Below, in pieces: positions 45,801 to 59,388 of a stretch of 64,000 bases of DNA. The position numbers and the translations under genes were made by a program. This DNA is from Takakia lepidozioides. Taxonomy: Eukaryota; Streptophyta; Takakiopsida; Takakiales; Takakiaceae. The DNA lies in NCBI GenBank assembly GCA_030704615.1, contig CM060731.1:41354001-41418000 (forward strand), in the 5' to 3' direction. The notes beneath the pieces are model-generated. The model worked only from the letters and a program-made list of their open reading frames with translations, ran no database searches and was not told the origin of the DNA. The stretch's first letter is position 1. Each line of letters starts with the position of its first letter.

Positions 45801-46833
45801 CACTACAACCTTGTACAAGTCTCGCCACTCCTGTCTGAGAATTGCACGAATTCCTAGCGACTATTGTGAAACTTGACAAAGAGCCATAACCACAAGACGC
45901 CCACAGACTGGAGCAAACCAAGAAAGCCTCCGATCTTCACAGAAACCAGAACTCGGCAGAGACGAGATCAAACAAACAACAAACTCTACAAACTCTTATA
46001 CGTACCACTCACCTGCCTCTCTGCACCTTCACGCCAACAGCTACTCCTTATCCGCCGTCGATCTCCTCGGATGGTTATTCCGCCGCCGTCGATCTTAAAT
46101 TTGAATTCAAATGGTCCCGCCTCGCATTTTAGTTTCCATGTGTGCTGGAAGTTGGAACGTTCCGACGAGCAGTGACCGTTATTAAATTCCTTTCGTAGAC
46201 TAAAACTAAACTAGAAGATGTGGGATTCAGGCTTCGATCCCAGGGTCTCATTCGAGGGCTCATGCTGTGTTGGTCCTGGGTTCAAATCGTGGGTCGACAA
46301 TGTTGTGAGAGCATTGATCCTTGCATTAGCTCTGTGCAACATTAATGGGCTTGAGGCCCCATTTTAGTCTTTGTATCACAACCCAACCCTGTTTCTGTTT
46401 CTTCCCAGCTCTTGTATACTAATTGCCTCTGATATTGGCTTCCGATAAACTTCTTTGCAAGATTGCTCTGAGAGAAAAGAGAACGCAAACAAAAAGCTTA
46501 AGCAAAAACTTGCAAAGCTGAAAGAGTAATGTTGAGCCTGAACTTGGTTTAAAATGTGTCACGAACCCTCCTTACTGAGGTTCAGGACACTATACTGTCT
46601 AGCCAACAAATTCGGCACGAAAAAAACCCATTATTCCACAACTGGTACCCACCACCAGCATCTCCCATGATAAAAAAAACCCCAAGAGTACCAGGGTGTG
46701 TAGCAACAGTTAAGAAATCCCTTGAGAACCCTTACAAGAGTATTGATTTTGGATTGTACTACTTTGTGTAGCCGTGCAATACACCAATCCCATTTTGAAG
46801 TCAGAAATGATCATCACTGTTGATAGATTCACT
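45801..46833. other. No recognised gene
   Basis: Contains two tRNA-B-box-like words within 80 bp (GGCTTCGATCCCAGGG at about 46,230 and GGGTTCAAATCGTGGG at about 46,270), which may mark a decayed tRNA-derived SINE. No coding family recognised. Confidence 0.4.
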
Positions 46834-49800
46834 TCATAATCCCCCTCCTTGCTTCTTCATCTGATACTGAACAGCCCAGATAGGTACCATTGTCCCAATT
46901 GCCAAAGCACCGAAAGTACCCACAAACATTTTCAGCTTGCGGTGCTTCATCCCGGGGATGTTATACATGTGGTCTGCATGAATATAGTCATCACTGTAGC
47001 GCTTTGGTCCTGTCACATGGAACTGGCGTGTTCCTGCAATAACAAGTTCTTGTTTGGTTTTCATGAATATAAGCCAAAACTATCAGGACTGTTAACACTT
47101 GACAGAACTTGAGCAACCACTAGCACATTGTCTCTTATACAAGGGTTGGGTGTTCTCAAGAGCAAGTTCTGCATGTCAGTCCTGCATTCACACTTTTAGT
47201 TAAAGAGCCCGGGTTTGCCTCGTGACAGTTAGTACAGGAACCTACAATAATATTTGGATGTCCGTGACAAGATCAGATTTGGAGACTGTTCTGACTCTGA
47301 GCTTTGGAGTCTTCACCTTTTCTTTGTTTCTGCACATGTCTACCTTACAGGCTTTCCGTCCATCGCATTATGGGCTTTAATTCATTACTGAAATGGGAGA
47401 AAAAAAGTACCTGGGAAAACTCTTCCAACCACTCCAGCTGTACAAAAGCTACCCAACCACCTAACTAAACCAAACTTCTTGAATAAAGATCATTGACACT
47501 TTCCTGGAAATTCGGTACAGAATTCAGTACAGAATTAAACAACACATAAGTTACAGTGATACCGACTGTCAGTAGGTTAGAAGTCGGATACCACACTGGT
47601 TCAATGTTCTGGTCAAAGGAATCTACCTATCCAGCCTACAAAAATTTGAAGAGCAGGTCATATTCCTGACCAGAGATTCTCTGCGATCATTAGCTGAGCG
47701 GCAAGGAGAAGCACCAACAGGTAGATTTTCTTATGATAACCAGGGTTCCGTCGAACACAGGGGTCCAAAGAACCTTCTTGTGTACTAACGGGAATTGCTC
47801 CCAAGTTAAGCAGACCACTAACCAGATAGCTGACCCTCTCAATGTGAAGAAATCCAGGTGATGTAAGTGATCTAGGTCCAAGGCCAATCCTCACTAGTGT
47901 TTAGAAGTCCCAGCGACTTGAAGATACATCGTAACTCTATACATGGAAAGAAACAGCTGTTCACTTTGTCAGCTGGAACTTCATCCAGATTTCCACACTA
48001 GTGGAGTATTAAATTTAACCTAGGGGAATCTGTCTTAAATTAAGAATTTGATCATCAGTATACATCATCAATGTTCCCGTTTAGATCCCAATCCCGACAA
48101 CGTAATCATCCTCAGTAGAAAGTAACTTCCAAAGCTGATCAAACGATTTACAAATCTACACTTGAGCCATGAATGCAGAACTACATACCCAAGCACCACA
48201 CAAGCATTCAATATTCAGCTCATATCCATGCAACTTTAGTCACCCTCAATAAACTTTTCCTTCAGTCCATTCGTAAGGCTTCCCTGCCAATTCCATTTGC
48301 TAAAAGCCTAATAGAATCACCATGATAGCTTTCAAGAGGAGATCAAACAGCAATGGATATAGTATCTAGGCAGAACAATGATCCATGATGAGGGTGAGTG
48401 ATATAATTTGGAATTTTCCACTTGGCCTGGAACAAAAAAGTAATTGTGTTCATCATGTGACAACTAATTCAGCATGTGGCAAACTACCACGTCAGCATAT
48501 GTGCTGCTGTCTTTCAGTTCAAAGAATGTTTGAGAACAGCAAATGTTCTACAATTGCATTTTGTTAGACTACTGACCATTACATTGGCAGTCAATGAATT
48601 ACCTGGATTCATCAACAGAATAGTGGTAAAAACTGTGATCTAGTTGACAGAACCAATGTACCAGACGCATAAGAAAGACAGTAACAAACTTCCCAGCACG
48701 AAGTCAGAACTGTCCTTTCATTGGGTGTTGCCACAGTGTATCCCATATTGAAAAGCCATGACTGAGCGCAATAGCTTCTGCCATTACCCATATAGTGATA
48801 ATTGATCATAACCATACTCATATACAATATAGATAGTGTGGATGTTGGAGACACTTATTGGCAGCTGCCTGGGGAAGTTCACTGTAAATTTCTATGAAGA
48901 CTGGTCAATGACAAAGTAAACAGCAGTCAAGTAATGCTAGACAATGGTTTGCCATACGTGGATGGAACAAAAACAGATAAACCATGGCTGGAGCATTTCA
49001 CGAAGGTGGCAGAGTAACAGATCTTGTCTTTCAAGTTGAGAACTTTGCAACCCCATGGAACAAGTTTGAAGGGATCAAGAGAACCTGCTAATTGTGGGCA
49101 GGTGTGGGGCTCCTGTTGAGCAACAAATCAGCTTCCACTAGAGGATCCTACAGTTGAGGGCTTAAGGGTTAACTGCCCCACTTCCAGCTTGACAGATATG
49201 CTGAGATGCCACAAGTGAATGCTCATGTCATGTACTGGCCAGTTCTCATCATCGAACAGCACTTCAGGTTCCAAATGGATTGGAGCACCCCAGTCTGTCT
49301 CCCAGATAGGTGAAGGATGGAGTGTGTCCGTACTACACTAATTTGCATAGCACCCTGCAGTCTAGTTTTAGAAGTAGAGGCATTGGATTACCACACAATC
49401 GGCTCACCAGGCTGAGGCTGGCGCAGTCGTCTGAGGTTGGTGAGCAGAGGCATGTCCTCGCCAGAAAACCTTTTCATTTCCTCGCAATCCCCCCGGTACG
49501 AAAGTTTTGTGATACGTCTGGTACCAGGACCAGTCTTGTATGTCCTAAACCTGATACCAGAACAACACTAGTGTTGGTCTGGTATATAGTGAAGGACTGG
49601 TATAAAGTACTGGTATTAAATACCAGACCAGTCTACAAAGTGGAGGGCCTTTTCTCTCTAAGCTGAGTTTAAGAGCTCCCCACCCTGGGTCGACTAAGGC
49701 GACAAGCCAAGGGCATGCAAAGGATACTGCATCCATGTATGATGAGCGCATCATCTATCTCTTCCCGTGCGTACAGAATGAGAACTTAGAGTAATCTAGA

Positions 49801-50235
49801 TTAGTTCTAAACTAACGAAGACTCGTCTTGCACGGAATAATTTGTTGCAACAGACGACCTCCCGACCGTCTAAGGACCTTTCACTACCTCGATCAAGTGG
49901 GAATGACACAGCTATGTTTCTTAAGTCAGATCTGGATGATAGGGTAGAAACCTGCGGAGATTCCATTTGCAAGAGATGATATCTCGCAGCAATGGGAACT
50001 TTATATCCCTACAACGGATCAGCGATTAACTATATTCAAAGAAAGAAACATCTATGTCTCTTATCTCAGAATGAATATGCCCTACCACGAATCCGTCTCT
50101 GCTACTCATCCGACAGCCAATTGACCCAAAACGCTGGATAGTTCCATTACCAGCACCAATCTGGCTAGGCGAGCTCCGAAGACAAGATAGAAGAAGACGG
50201 GAAGCGGATCGGGCAGCCTCGCCCACCATCGCCAT
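46834..50235 (-). CDS. Small mitochondrial membrane protein, cytochrome c oxidase subunit-like, 2 exons
   Basis: Exon 1 50,235-50,106 and exon 2 47,033-46,834 join in phase (ATGA|GTAGCA and ATTGCAG|GAACAC) to 330 nt, 109 aa plus stop. The start MAMVGEAARSASRLLLSCLR is rich in Arg, Ser and Ala with almost no acid, as in mitochondrial presequences. The mature part has TRQFHVTGPKRY, HADHMYNIPGMKHRKLKM, then a single membrane segment FVGTFGALAIGTMVPIWAV and a QYQMKKQGGGL tail. The pattern HMYNxxxMK-RxLKM followed by one helix and a K-rich tail recalls the small nuclear-encoded subunits of plant complex IV (7c/8-like). The exact subunit is not certain. No lesion is seen. The intron is 3,072 bp. 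Confidence 0.75.
47034..50105. other. 3.07-kb intron of the oxidase-subunit-like gene
   Basis: No recognisable coding sequence. Around 49,500-49,640 a stretch is rich in short inverted words (GGTACCAGGACCAGTC, TACCAGACCAGTC, GTCTGGTAT), possibly a degraded palindromic element. Confidence 0.5.
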
Positions 50236-50636
50236 CGTCCTGCACCACCTCACGCACTCACGCTCTGTTGTCCTGATAGTATGGAGGGGAGCATTTTCAG
50301 CACTTTGCCACCTTTCTTATTTTAAGAAAAGATTGGTTTTGTTGTTTGAGAATCGAAATGGTCCCAATGTTTTCAATCAAGTCAAGAAGGTCCTCACATA
50401 TTTTTGATTGATTCCATCCATGTAATCCCCTTCAGATGGGTTTTCACCGACCCATTGTTTTCTAACAACAATGATACAATGGGCCACCCCATTCCATGCA
50501 AGAAACCCCAATCCACTTTACCCTTCTCATGCTCATCTCTCTCACCTGCCACACCGTTTGCATCGGAGTAGATATCTCTGGTAGAGCAGCTCTTCATGCA
50601 GATGCTGCATATAGCAGCTTTGGATGCGGTTGAGTA
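50236..50636. other. 5' flank of the oxidase-subunit-like gene
   Basis: Presumed promoter and intergenic sequence; no recognised element. Confidence 0.45.
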
Positions 50637-52099
50637 TCCATTGAGAACTTTGTGTTGAAGTGAAACCATGAGGCCATTGGATGGCCTCTTAGGTGTTTAG
50701 GGGTTAATATGGAAAGGGTGCAACATGCCAGAAGACAAGGGCCACTCCTAAGATCACTACAAAGGAGGTACCCCAAAGAACTTGCCCAAAAACAATCTGA
50801 AAGCATAGGTGTATGTGCACATCCTGAGAATGACTCCAGACAGAATTACAGTTTTCTTAGTATGAAATCGTGTGTGAAGTCTACTTTCACATGCAGGCAT
50901 CCAGTTTTGGACTGCTATGAAAACTTTTGGAACAGTTGAAAGAGAACCATCCCATTGACTCCAACTCTTAAAGCTGCAGGATATGCAACACAACAAAGCA
51001 AAGACTACAAATCACTTGTGGAAGGTGATAAATGTAAATAACAGAGGTCCACCAGGCAGTTCACTAGTCAAGCTCCAAAAACCCCCACGAAAAAGTCATC
51101 AGACAAAGCAGCCCAAGCAGCCCAAAGCACATTAAACATTGAGAAAATGTCATTGGCACCTTAGTACCAATCCTGAATAAATTACATTATGGTGCACATA
51201 CTGCACCTCTGCAAGTACTCAGCACTCAGTATTGCCAATCAACCTGGAAGTTTTCTGGATCAGAGGGGAAGTGAAACATTTGGACTGTGGTCATTGGTCA
51301 AGTGCACACCAAAGGTAAACATAATTTACTGCAAGAAAGTCTAGATACTTTCCCCCTCCTATGGTGTTCTTTTCACTCTATTGTCCTTATCCTGACATCG
51401 ACTACGAGTAATTCCCCTCCAGACTCGTTTCCTTTCCTAGAAACATTTCTCTGTATACCAACGGGCTTATACGGATATCATCATCTTCTCCACACATCTC
51501 ACAAAGCACGATTCCAGCCACCTTCCAAGCAAAGCAAAGGCTTGGGGGAACCATCCTCTTGACATAGGATCTGTCTTTCACGTATTTTGTAGTTATAATG
51601 GCTATACACCACGCTATGAATGGCCGTAGCCCTCTGAAAGATTGTCTCAGTCAATAATTGCCGGCCCTTCATCTTGAGTGCTCCGGCATAGAGCAACTTC
51701 ACAACCCACATGGAATCTCATTATGTTTAGTCTGGACCAAACACCTTCCAAAACATCTTAATGGCTCCGTTTTAGAGGATAGAAATCAGATTCACTTCAG
51801 GTCTGTCCAAGATTGGATGAACCGCAAAAACCGTGTAGCATGACAAACAAGAACAGCAACAGAAAGCTAATTCCATGCACATAGCGAAGCATGATATTGA
51901 TCTAGACTGGTATGTTGGGAAGAATGGTTATGAAACGCAAGATTGTACAAGGAGCAACAACTCGTGAAGGTGGAGTGGGAAAACAAATAATGCTGGTAGT
52001 GCTGGTTGGGTGCCACCCAGAACCATACCAGAGAGCCAAGATGGTCTACACTCCAGATTTTCGCGTTGAACATTAGCATTTGTGAGATCAAGGTGTGGA
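50637..52099. repeat. Segmental duplication, copy A
   Basis: Closely matches 62,668-64,000 in the same orientation, starting at TCCATTGAGAACTTT and continuing at least to the window edge of copy B. It holds part of a LINE2 copy (LRGHPMASWFHFNTK on minus) and the 3' exons of an RDR gene. Copy A has about 125 bp (about 51,145-51,290) that copy B lacks. Confidence 0.92.
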
Positions 52100-52629
52100 G
52101 TTCTCTGGGCAATTTATAATTCTGCTAACTGTGGGCATATGCTAAGTCATTGAGAAACACCATCATCATTTGCAGGTTGACTGTAACATGCTGTAAGAGC
52201 TTTGAAGTACCTGTCGGTACTTTGTATACATTGACTCGGACTGGGTATTTCTTCTCTCTTTGTCCAAAGATGTATCATTGATATTCGCTGCCATCCACAT
52301 CCTGTACTCCTTGAAATGCTGCTCCCATTCGTGCAGTACTGCCCAAATCCGGGACACATAACTTCATTTCCAGTATTATCTCCCCTGCTAACACACACAT
52401 AACATGCCATATTAATTATCTAGCCATCCTCTATAATTATCTAGCCTTCCACTGACATTGGTTCATCCACTAGCGTCCGCAGTGAGTAGTAGCTGATCTA
52501 GTAAAAGGCGTCATGCTGACAAGTTATACAGCTGTAAAGCAACAGACATTTAGTGAAGTAGAGAAGTTAGTCCAATGCTACTACTGTGGATCAATAAAAC
52601 GATACCTTATAACGACCGGTGGAGGAGAA

Positions 52630-53130
52630 ATGAAATGAAATGGTATTTTATAGCATCCACAGGAAGCTCAAAGAGCTTATGGGACAAGAGGAAGAAATGA
52701 CATGAAATGGTGCTTTATAACGTCCGCGAAAAGCTCATGGAGCTCATGGGACAAAATGGAAGAAACATGTGAGAGGAAACCAAAAAGAGAGGGGGGCCAC
52801 AAACAACTCAAGAGCAACTGAAGCTCAAGGGATTGTTTAAGAGTCAATGCTTCATGCAGGTAAGCTGCAAAGCATTTCTGATCCTCGTGATGGAAGACCT
52901 CTGCGAGGGACTGGGTATCCCCGAGTAGACAGTGGAATCTCCCACGGATCTCATGGTACAAAGGCCAGTGAAAGAGGACATGTTCTTCACTTCAATTTCC
53001 CTGTATTTCCCCACACAAGCAGGGCATAGTCGGTCTTCATGTTGCAGGTCTTCCCACCTGCCAGTCTCTATCCTCAGACTGGGAGCCCACCCTCAACCTG
53101 CCAATGCCTTAGGGAGATTGAGGGAAGGAG
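52630..53130 (-). mobile_element. LINE2 3' fragments (two adjacent)
   Basis: A 65-bp tail copy (about 52,630-52,695) abuts a longer one (about 52,698-53,130). Both start, on plus, with ATGAAATG-like runs, the reversed CATTTCATTTC tail of LINE2, and share CTCAAAGAGCT/CTCATGGAGCT and GGGACAA. The longer one encodes, reversed and broken, the knuckle region and VFHHEDQKCFAAYLHEALTL. It lies inside an RDR intron. Confidence 0.85.
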
Positions 53131-53184
53131 CTTGAAACAAGAGAAGAGATACATTTCATTTCTCCTCCACAATAACACTAGCAA

Positions 53185-53395
53185 AATTGCAAGCTGAAGG
53201 ATTGGGATGAAGGTAGGTTAGGCAATCATCCAATGGTCTTTGCGAGAATAATCCTCTTTCTCTCCCTCCTCTCAAAACCACAGGAAGTGTGACAAGCTGA
53301 AGGATTGGGATGAAGGTAGGTTAGACAATCATCCCCAATGGTCTTTGTGACAATAATCCTCTTTCTCTCCCTCCTCTCAAACACCACAGGAATTG
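53185..53395. repeat. Two tandem copies of about 103 bp
   Basis: AAGCTGAAGGATTGGGATGA to CTCTCAAA(A)C-ACCACAGGAA occurs at about 53,190-53,291 and 53,294-53,394 with a handful of differences. In an RDR intron. Confidence 0.9.
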
Positions 53396-55365
53396 GAGTG
53401 AAGGTAGGTGATGACTAACATCCCCCACATTGTGTCCAGAAGAAAACTTTTCAGACTTGAAGACGACCAGAAGGTTACATGGCTTATAGTCAGCTGGAGA
53501 CTGGATGGTCTTAACGAGAATGAAGAGCTCAGGCCTGCCCAGTCTCTCTGGTCACTGCGTCAACCTTTATCATCCAGAGGGCTAAATCCTGCCTTTTGAG
53601 CTCTGGGAGGATAAGTATTACTCTAAACCTGCACTATGAAGGATATCTCATCAATCGTCTGTCTCCCTGCCCCTCTCCTGTGTGTCTTAGTGCTTGTTCA
53701 GAAACTCTGCAAAACCAGAATCAAGAACATTTAAAGGTGGAGGCTTACTTATGGGGCCAGCCTTCCATGACACTAGTGATGCCATTATGCTCGCTTCTTT
53801 TCCCATTCACCTCCTTGTTTTCCAGCTGTGTGCAAATGGGTGTTGGGAGTATGCCCAGATGAGTACAGTAACGAACTTTCAGTAAGTGTTAATTTCTCTT
53901 TCTCCAGACATTGGCAAAAAAGACGAGGCAAATTTACAGCAGAAGTTTATTAAATTCCTTTATGCATGTTCAAAGAAGGAAAGGAGATTTAACGAGTAGG
54001 AGGATTGAGGTTGCTGTCTTCTGCCTTCACTAGGTCATAAATCCTTCCAAGAATTGAGGTGGAAGTATAAACTTCGTAAGTAGCAACAAGAAGTCCCATT
54101 CCGCCCTTGCCCCTCACCATTTTGGGGCCTTCTCTGGGCTCTCCATGGATGTACTCACATCCTCTATTCTCTCTCATGTCAAACACAAGATGCATAACCA
54201 AACTAGTTAAGAATTTGCAGGATGCTAGGCTCACCTCCACGCCCGACTTTTTACTATCAAGCGACATGTAATATGGATGGACATGCTGTGGAATTTTCCG
54301 CTTCAGTTTTGCCTCCTCCTCTTCGGTCACATCCTTGCAGTTCAATCTATCCATTTGGGCAAGCCAGCTGTTTGCTATCTGACCCGTTGCATAGCTGGTT
54401 AAGCAAAAGCATCAAGAATGTTGGATCAATATGATGTCTTGTGTATGCAATCTCCCCTCTCACATATCTTGCAGAAATTTTTTCACAACACTCTTGCAGC
54501 TGATCAGCTCAGGGGCAAAACCTGCTGACTCTTTTGACTCCCGAGCTGGACCCTGAGGCCCACCTGAGACCCGCGGCATCTGTGGTGGGGCATGGGGCAG
54601 AGGCAAGTAGGTCCCGGGCCGGCCCAGAGGCCACAAAATCAAATGCCCCGAATTGAAGAGAGGGAGAGATATTTGTATGAACAATCACGTTGGGGAAAAA
54701 TTTCGTGATCCGGATCACATCAACTATGTGCCTGTACATCTCTTGTTTGGCACTGTAGCAAAGATAGCTCTGCAGTCATAATTGTCAACCACACAAAACT
54801 GCATAAAATCTTATAGACCACATGAAAGGAAAATGGAGTGAGTGCAGATCCCGCACCTGGGTTTAAATCGATCTCGCAAGAATTGCTCAAAATGGTTCCT
54901 CTGCTCCTCATCATCAGTAGATTTTTTTTTCTGCCTTTGGCGTGTGGTCCATCGACGGCTCCCATGGATCACTTACAGTAAATGGATCCACCAACTGAAA
55001 AAAATGCCCAACAATCAAAGGTTCCCTACCTTCAGAGGCCATACATGCACATCTGCAGGAGGCGCAAATGGCAAAGCAGAACAACCAATGAAAGGACGAT
55101 TGGCCGAAGTTACATTTCTGTTTTCCATTCTTTCTACCAACATCATAGGGTTTTCAGTATTATAAGCTTCTTCTCTGTTATGAATGTTATTTCCTTCTTT
55201 GTTTCTGGACCTACACTTAGAGACAGGAGACTCATGACAAAGCCAGCAGCCTTTCCTACACGTTAAGATTGGCAGGGTCAAATCTGTGACCAATCGGTTC
55301 TAACATCATCTCTTTCAAGACAATCGCTAGAACATTAGTTCTTATCCTTGGGTCCTGGTTTTGTT

Positions 55366-55456
55366 CCTCTCTCATGTTTTCTTCCATTTTGTCCCATAAG
55401 CTCTATGAGCTTTCCGCGGACGTTATAAAGCACCATTTCATTTCATTTCATTTCAA
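55366..55456 (+). mobile_element. LINE2 3' tail micro-copy
   Basis: About 90 bp of the LINE2 3' end (CCCATAAGCTCTATGAGCTT, then ACGTTATAAAGCACC) ending in three to four CATTT/TTTCA repeats. No coding part. Confidence 0.8.
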
Positions 55457-56279
55457 GTACAGAATAAAAACTCCACGCAGACATTAAAAGGTAACACAAA
55501 GTAGATGCTGGATCATTTCAAGTTAAAGCTAAATTAACACAACATAGAGTGTAGTCTTAACATTGTGCTGTCAATCATGAAGCCTATGACCATCAACTTC
55601 GTCATGTGTGGCAGTCACAAGCGGCCACCACTCTCCACTGAGATCATCAGCTCCCAACACAGAACCCTAAGCTCAAATCATGGGGATACCATGCTACAAA
55701 TCTTTGAACTCAGTTTCTGCCCTTTCTGAAAGAACCAGAGAAGTCAGGCAATCATGTTGTTAGCTCACTAACACTTATGAAGTAGCAACGAAATTTCACA
55801 TTAGCTTGTCCTAAGAAAGCAAACATTGAGCAAAACTGCTCAAAGGGGATTGCTGAAAGGGTAGCTGCAGTGGCTTCCTGCACCTGGAACATCCCCTTCT
55901 AGTACAAGCTGGTCACTACTATTAATAAATGTGTCAGGAAAAAATCATCTGCATAAGTACAGAGTAACAGGTCCATGCAGACATTAAGGTGACGCCAACA
56001 GAAATTGCACCAGCCCAACTTAAGACCTGAACTGGTGCAACATAGAGACGCAGTCTTAATATTGTGCTGATGTTACCAAGTCTCAGACCATCATGTGTAC
56101 ATCCAACATTATCCGTATAGCATCCTGCACATCGAACACTCAATTCCATGCCATCAATCATGGTAGCTTTGCATGGGTACTAAAGGCATTTGGGTGCACT
56201 TTAGGACTGGCAGAATCAGTTTCAAGCCAGCACAAATGTTACTTACTCCATTACTCCCACAATTGCAGGAGTGTTCAGT
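55457..56279. repeat. RDR intron with a diverged direct repeat
   Basis: The interval 55,480-55,590 resembles 55,975-56,090 (both with CGCAGACATTAA or ATGCAGACATTAAGGTGACG, CAACATAGAG and AGTCTTAA(C/T)ATTGTGCTG). No exon recognised here. This is part of the stretch where the RDR catalytic exon would be expected. Confidence 0.5.
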
Positions 56280-57467
56280 GATGCTAGTGCAGTCATTCCG
56301 CCTGCTTATTATCTGTCCCCCATCGACAATTTTTGCTCAGTCCGAACTGGGCACAAGCCCATGCCCCTGAGACCGCTTCCATGCGCTCCTGTGATCAAGT
56401 TCCCTACTTTCGGAGGAGACTTTGCAGCAAGTGCTCGCTGCCCGAGACAAAGACTTGGAGGAGCAGACAGTATCAAGTTGCAATCTTCTTTCCTTGCTAA
56501 AATCAGATTTTCTCCTCGTTCTTTTTGGTCCCTCCTTAAACCTCATAGAGACCCTCCCCAATCACTGACATTCACGTCTGGCATGAGTATGCCCAGTCTT
56601 TGTACCATTCCCCAACCCAAACTCATTCTCCCATAACCTCTAAACCCCTTCACTTCTCTCTCTTTACTACGGCCAATGTCAGCAAGGCAATCAAGAAGCT
56701 GCAAAATGGCAGGGCAGCCGACATTTCAGGACTTCAGAGTGAATTCATCAAGCATGCTGCACCTACTTTAGCCCCTTTTATAGCTCACCTCTTCAATGAG
56801 GTAGTGCAACGGGGCTTTCCAACAGAGTGGACAAAGAGCATCATCCACCCACTCTTCAAGAGCGGTGATAGGCTCGCACCGACCAACTATCATACTATTA
56901 TGGTGTCCTCGTTACTTGCTAAACTGTTTGGGGCAGTAGTGGCCATGGAACTGGATGATTGGGCTGAGTCCTCTCGCATTCGTGCTGAGGGACAGGCTGG
57001 TTTCCTTCCGGCTTACAATCTTTCTCCATAGATTACAGGCCCTTCCACCCAAGGGGCTCGTGGCAAGGGCCCTCGCAACATCTATGAGGCTCAAAGATGC
57101 AGGTTTCAGGAACTCCTGGTATGCTCGAGTGGACAGTTTATTTCAACGCAACGGACTCTCCTATTACCAATGAATCCAGATGAGGTGGACATCACATCCA
57201 GACATGACTGCAACAGACTCATTAGGAGAGAGCTTATGGAATTACATGTCAAGAGAACTTGGAAGCTACCCAATCTCACGACAAAGCTCCACTTCTATCG
57301 AGAGACATTCTTGGTGCTCCGAGATGATAGAATCTTGAGACCAAATTACCTTTCAGCATCCTTATCTCCTTCCCTCCTGAGGGCATTGGGGCGGTTCAGG
57401 GTGGGTATAGAGACTGGCAGATGGGAAAACCTGCAACGGGGAGGACCACCTATGTCCAGCTTGCATA
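56280..57467 (+). mobile_element. LINE2 copy with internal deletion
   Basis: Reads SFWSLLKPHRDPPQ, then the RT start (KAIKKLQNGRAADISGLQSE, FPTEWTKSIIHPLFKSGDR, LLAKLFGAVVAMELDDW, RAEGQAGFLP) up to about 57,025. It then jumps to the region after RT ([44 protein letters not shown]). The catalytic ADD part is deleted. Inserted in the RDR pseudogene between the exon ending 57,692 and that starting 54,994. Confidence 0.9.
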
Positions 57468-57540
57468 GGGCGCATCCGGGTTTGCCAGATATCCTCTAGA
57501 AATCCCTTCACACAAGCATCAACCTGCTGTGTGGCCTAGT
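57468..57540 (-). mobile_element. LINE1 fragment fused to LINE2
   Basis: Reversed, it is the LINE1 segment spanning the end of its ORF (CACACAGCAGGTTGATGCTT, TTTCTAGAGGATATCTGG). It is joined directly to the LINE2 copy at about 57,467, so one element inserted into or recombined with the other. Confidence 0.8.
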
Positions 57541-59388
57541 TTTTCAGAAAGAAAGAGGATGAAACGAAGACATCCACAGAGAAAGGCAGTTCAAGCCTAG
57601 TGTTCAACATGGGAATAAAAAACAAACAGGATGAGAGGGAGAACAGGATGACCAAAGGGTCTGTGTGGCTATAATTATAACTTCAACTCACAGAATGATG
57701 GCGACCTGGTTTCTCTCCAAAAGGCCGCTTGGATCAGCACAGCCCATGAGATATTTGCATTGGGGCACAGGCACCCGTGCCTTGCTAAACTCTTGGAGGC
57801 GTCCTTTGAGTATATCCCATAGTATTTTCCGTAGATAATGTTCATCCAATAGCAGTCCAGCAGACAGCATTCGTAAAGCCAGGTCAGCAGTATCATGGTC
57901 CTCCGGGCAGCTCTCCAAAGCTACAAGACAGATACCAAATGTTGTATACAATCTGAAAGCAGAATCTAGAAACAATGTAAGGCGGGAGACTGAATGACTT
58001 ATAAATGGCAATCAACATAAATTAGAAACATAACCTACATAACCTTCCTTGGTTTGTGAAAAATACACCACAACAGATGCTTATTGGCTGGCCATCTTCC
58101 ATGCACAAAGCAGGGGTCGCAAAACGGCAAGCACAATATGCCCCACAACAACAGGACAACCAACAAGGCATGAAGATACAATCAGAAAAGAGAACATGTG
58201 GTATCAGAATGTCACAAGTCTGAGTTTCAAGCATGGCACAAGTTCAGGATGTCAAGGAGAACTAATTGGCTATTGCTTATCAACAACAGTAGAAGACACA
58301 TCAACTACAATGAATACATACTTATTGAGCTGAGGACCAAGAGTGTACAATGATAATGTAGCAGGTTTGTCAGGAAGCCAAGCCGAGGGACAGTATCCTA
58401 CCATAGGCTAAAAATACAGACCACAAGGACTGAGAATTTCCCAGCACAGTTTGAGTCAAACTGGATAGGGCCTGATGTGGTTCGCAAATTGTCTGAGGCA
58501 ACCCATTCAAAATTGAAGGAATTTGGACACAGAAACACTCAGAAACAAGGAGCCACACTTCCCAAAACTGACCTCAACTGCAATAACCTCAAGACCAGCT
58601 TGTTCACCAAAGTATGGCTAACGAACCTCTCCTTGCTGCATAACGACTGCGAAAATATGTCTTGACCTCCTCAATCCCATTTGCGACAAATTGAATAAGA
58701 ACTTCCTCTGAAACTCCTCCAATTTTCAGCAACAGCACAAGATGCTGAAACAACTTCGCATTTGGTGGCTTGCGACTACCCATTCAAGCCGAGCACACAA
58801 ACAGTCACAAAATAACATGGATGTATGAGCTTCTTTCCAAACTAATACACCATCCCAAGCACTTCATCAACACACAGGGCACCCTGCCCTACCTGACTGT
58901 CCGAGTGGCTTTTGACTTCTAATTGCCCTTCCAAGATGTCTCTGTGCAATGGATGGCTAAACTTGACTATTAATTCGAGTGACCTATCAACTAGTTTTGT
59001 TGGAAGCAAGTAAAAGAATTCAAAAGTGACAATTACATAAAACAAGAATCAGTCAGGCAGGCTTTGGTAGAATCTGAGGTCAGTAAATGTGCCTATTTAG
59101 TCAAGAGACAAGCTTACAACACTGCCAGACTGATGGAATGTGGTATAGACAGAAATTTTCAGCAAGTTACAGGAGTACCTGCAGTTCCCAAAAGATCATT
59201 TCTCCAATCATGGAGCTTAGAATGTAAGTACGAAGTTCACAAGCACCAAATTTTTAAACAAGATTCTTCACCAAGATGACAAACCTGGTGTTGCACAACT
59301 CCAGAGAATTGAACGTAGGGGACTTGAGTTTTTCATCCCTTTTCACCTTACGCATTGACGGGCGCACTTGGATTGTGTCATCAGGGAG

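Noticed and set aside
46220-46290. tRNA gene
   Set aside because: B-box-like words are present, but no A box, clover-leaf or acceptor stem could be built; at best a SINE remnant.
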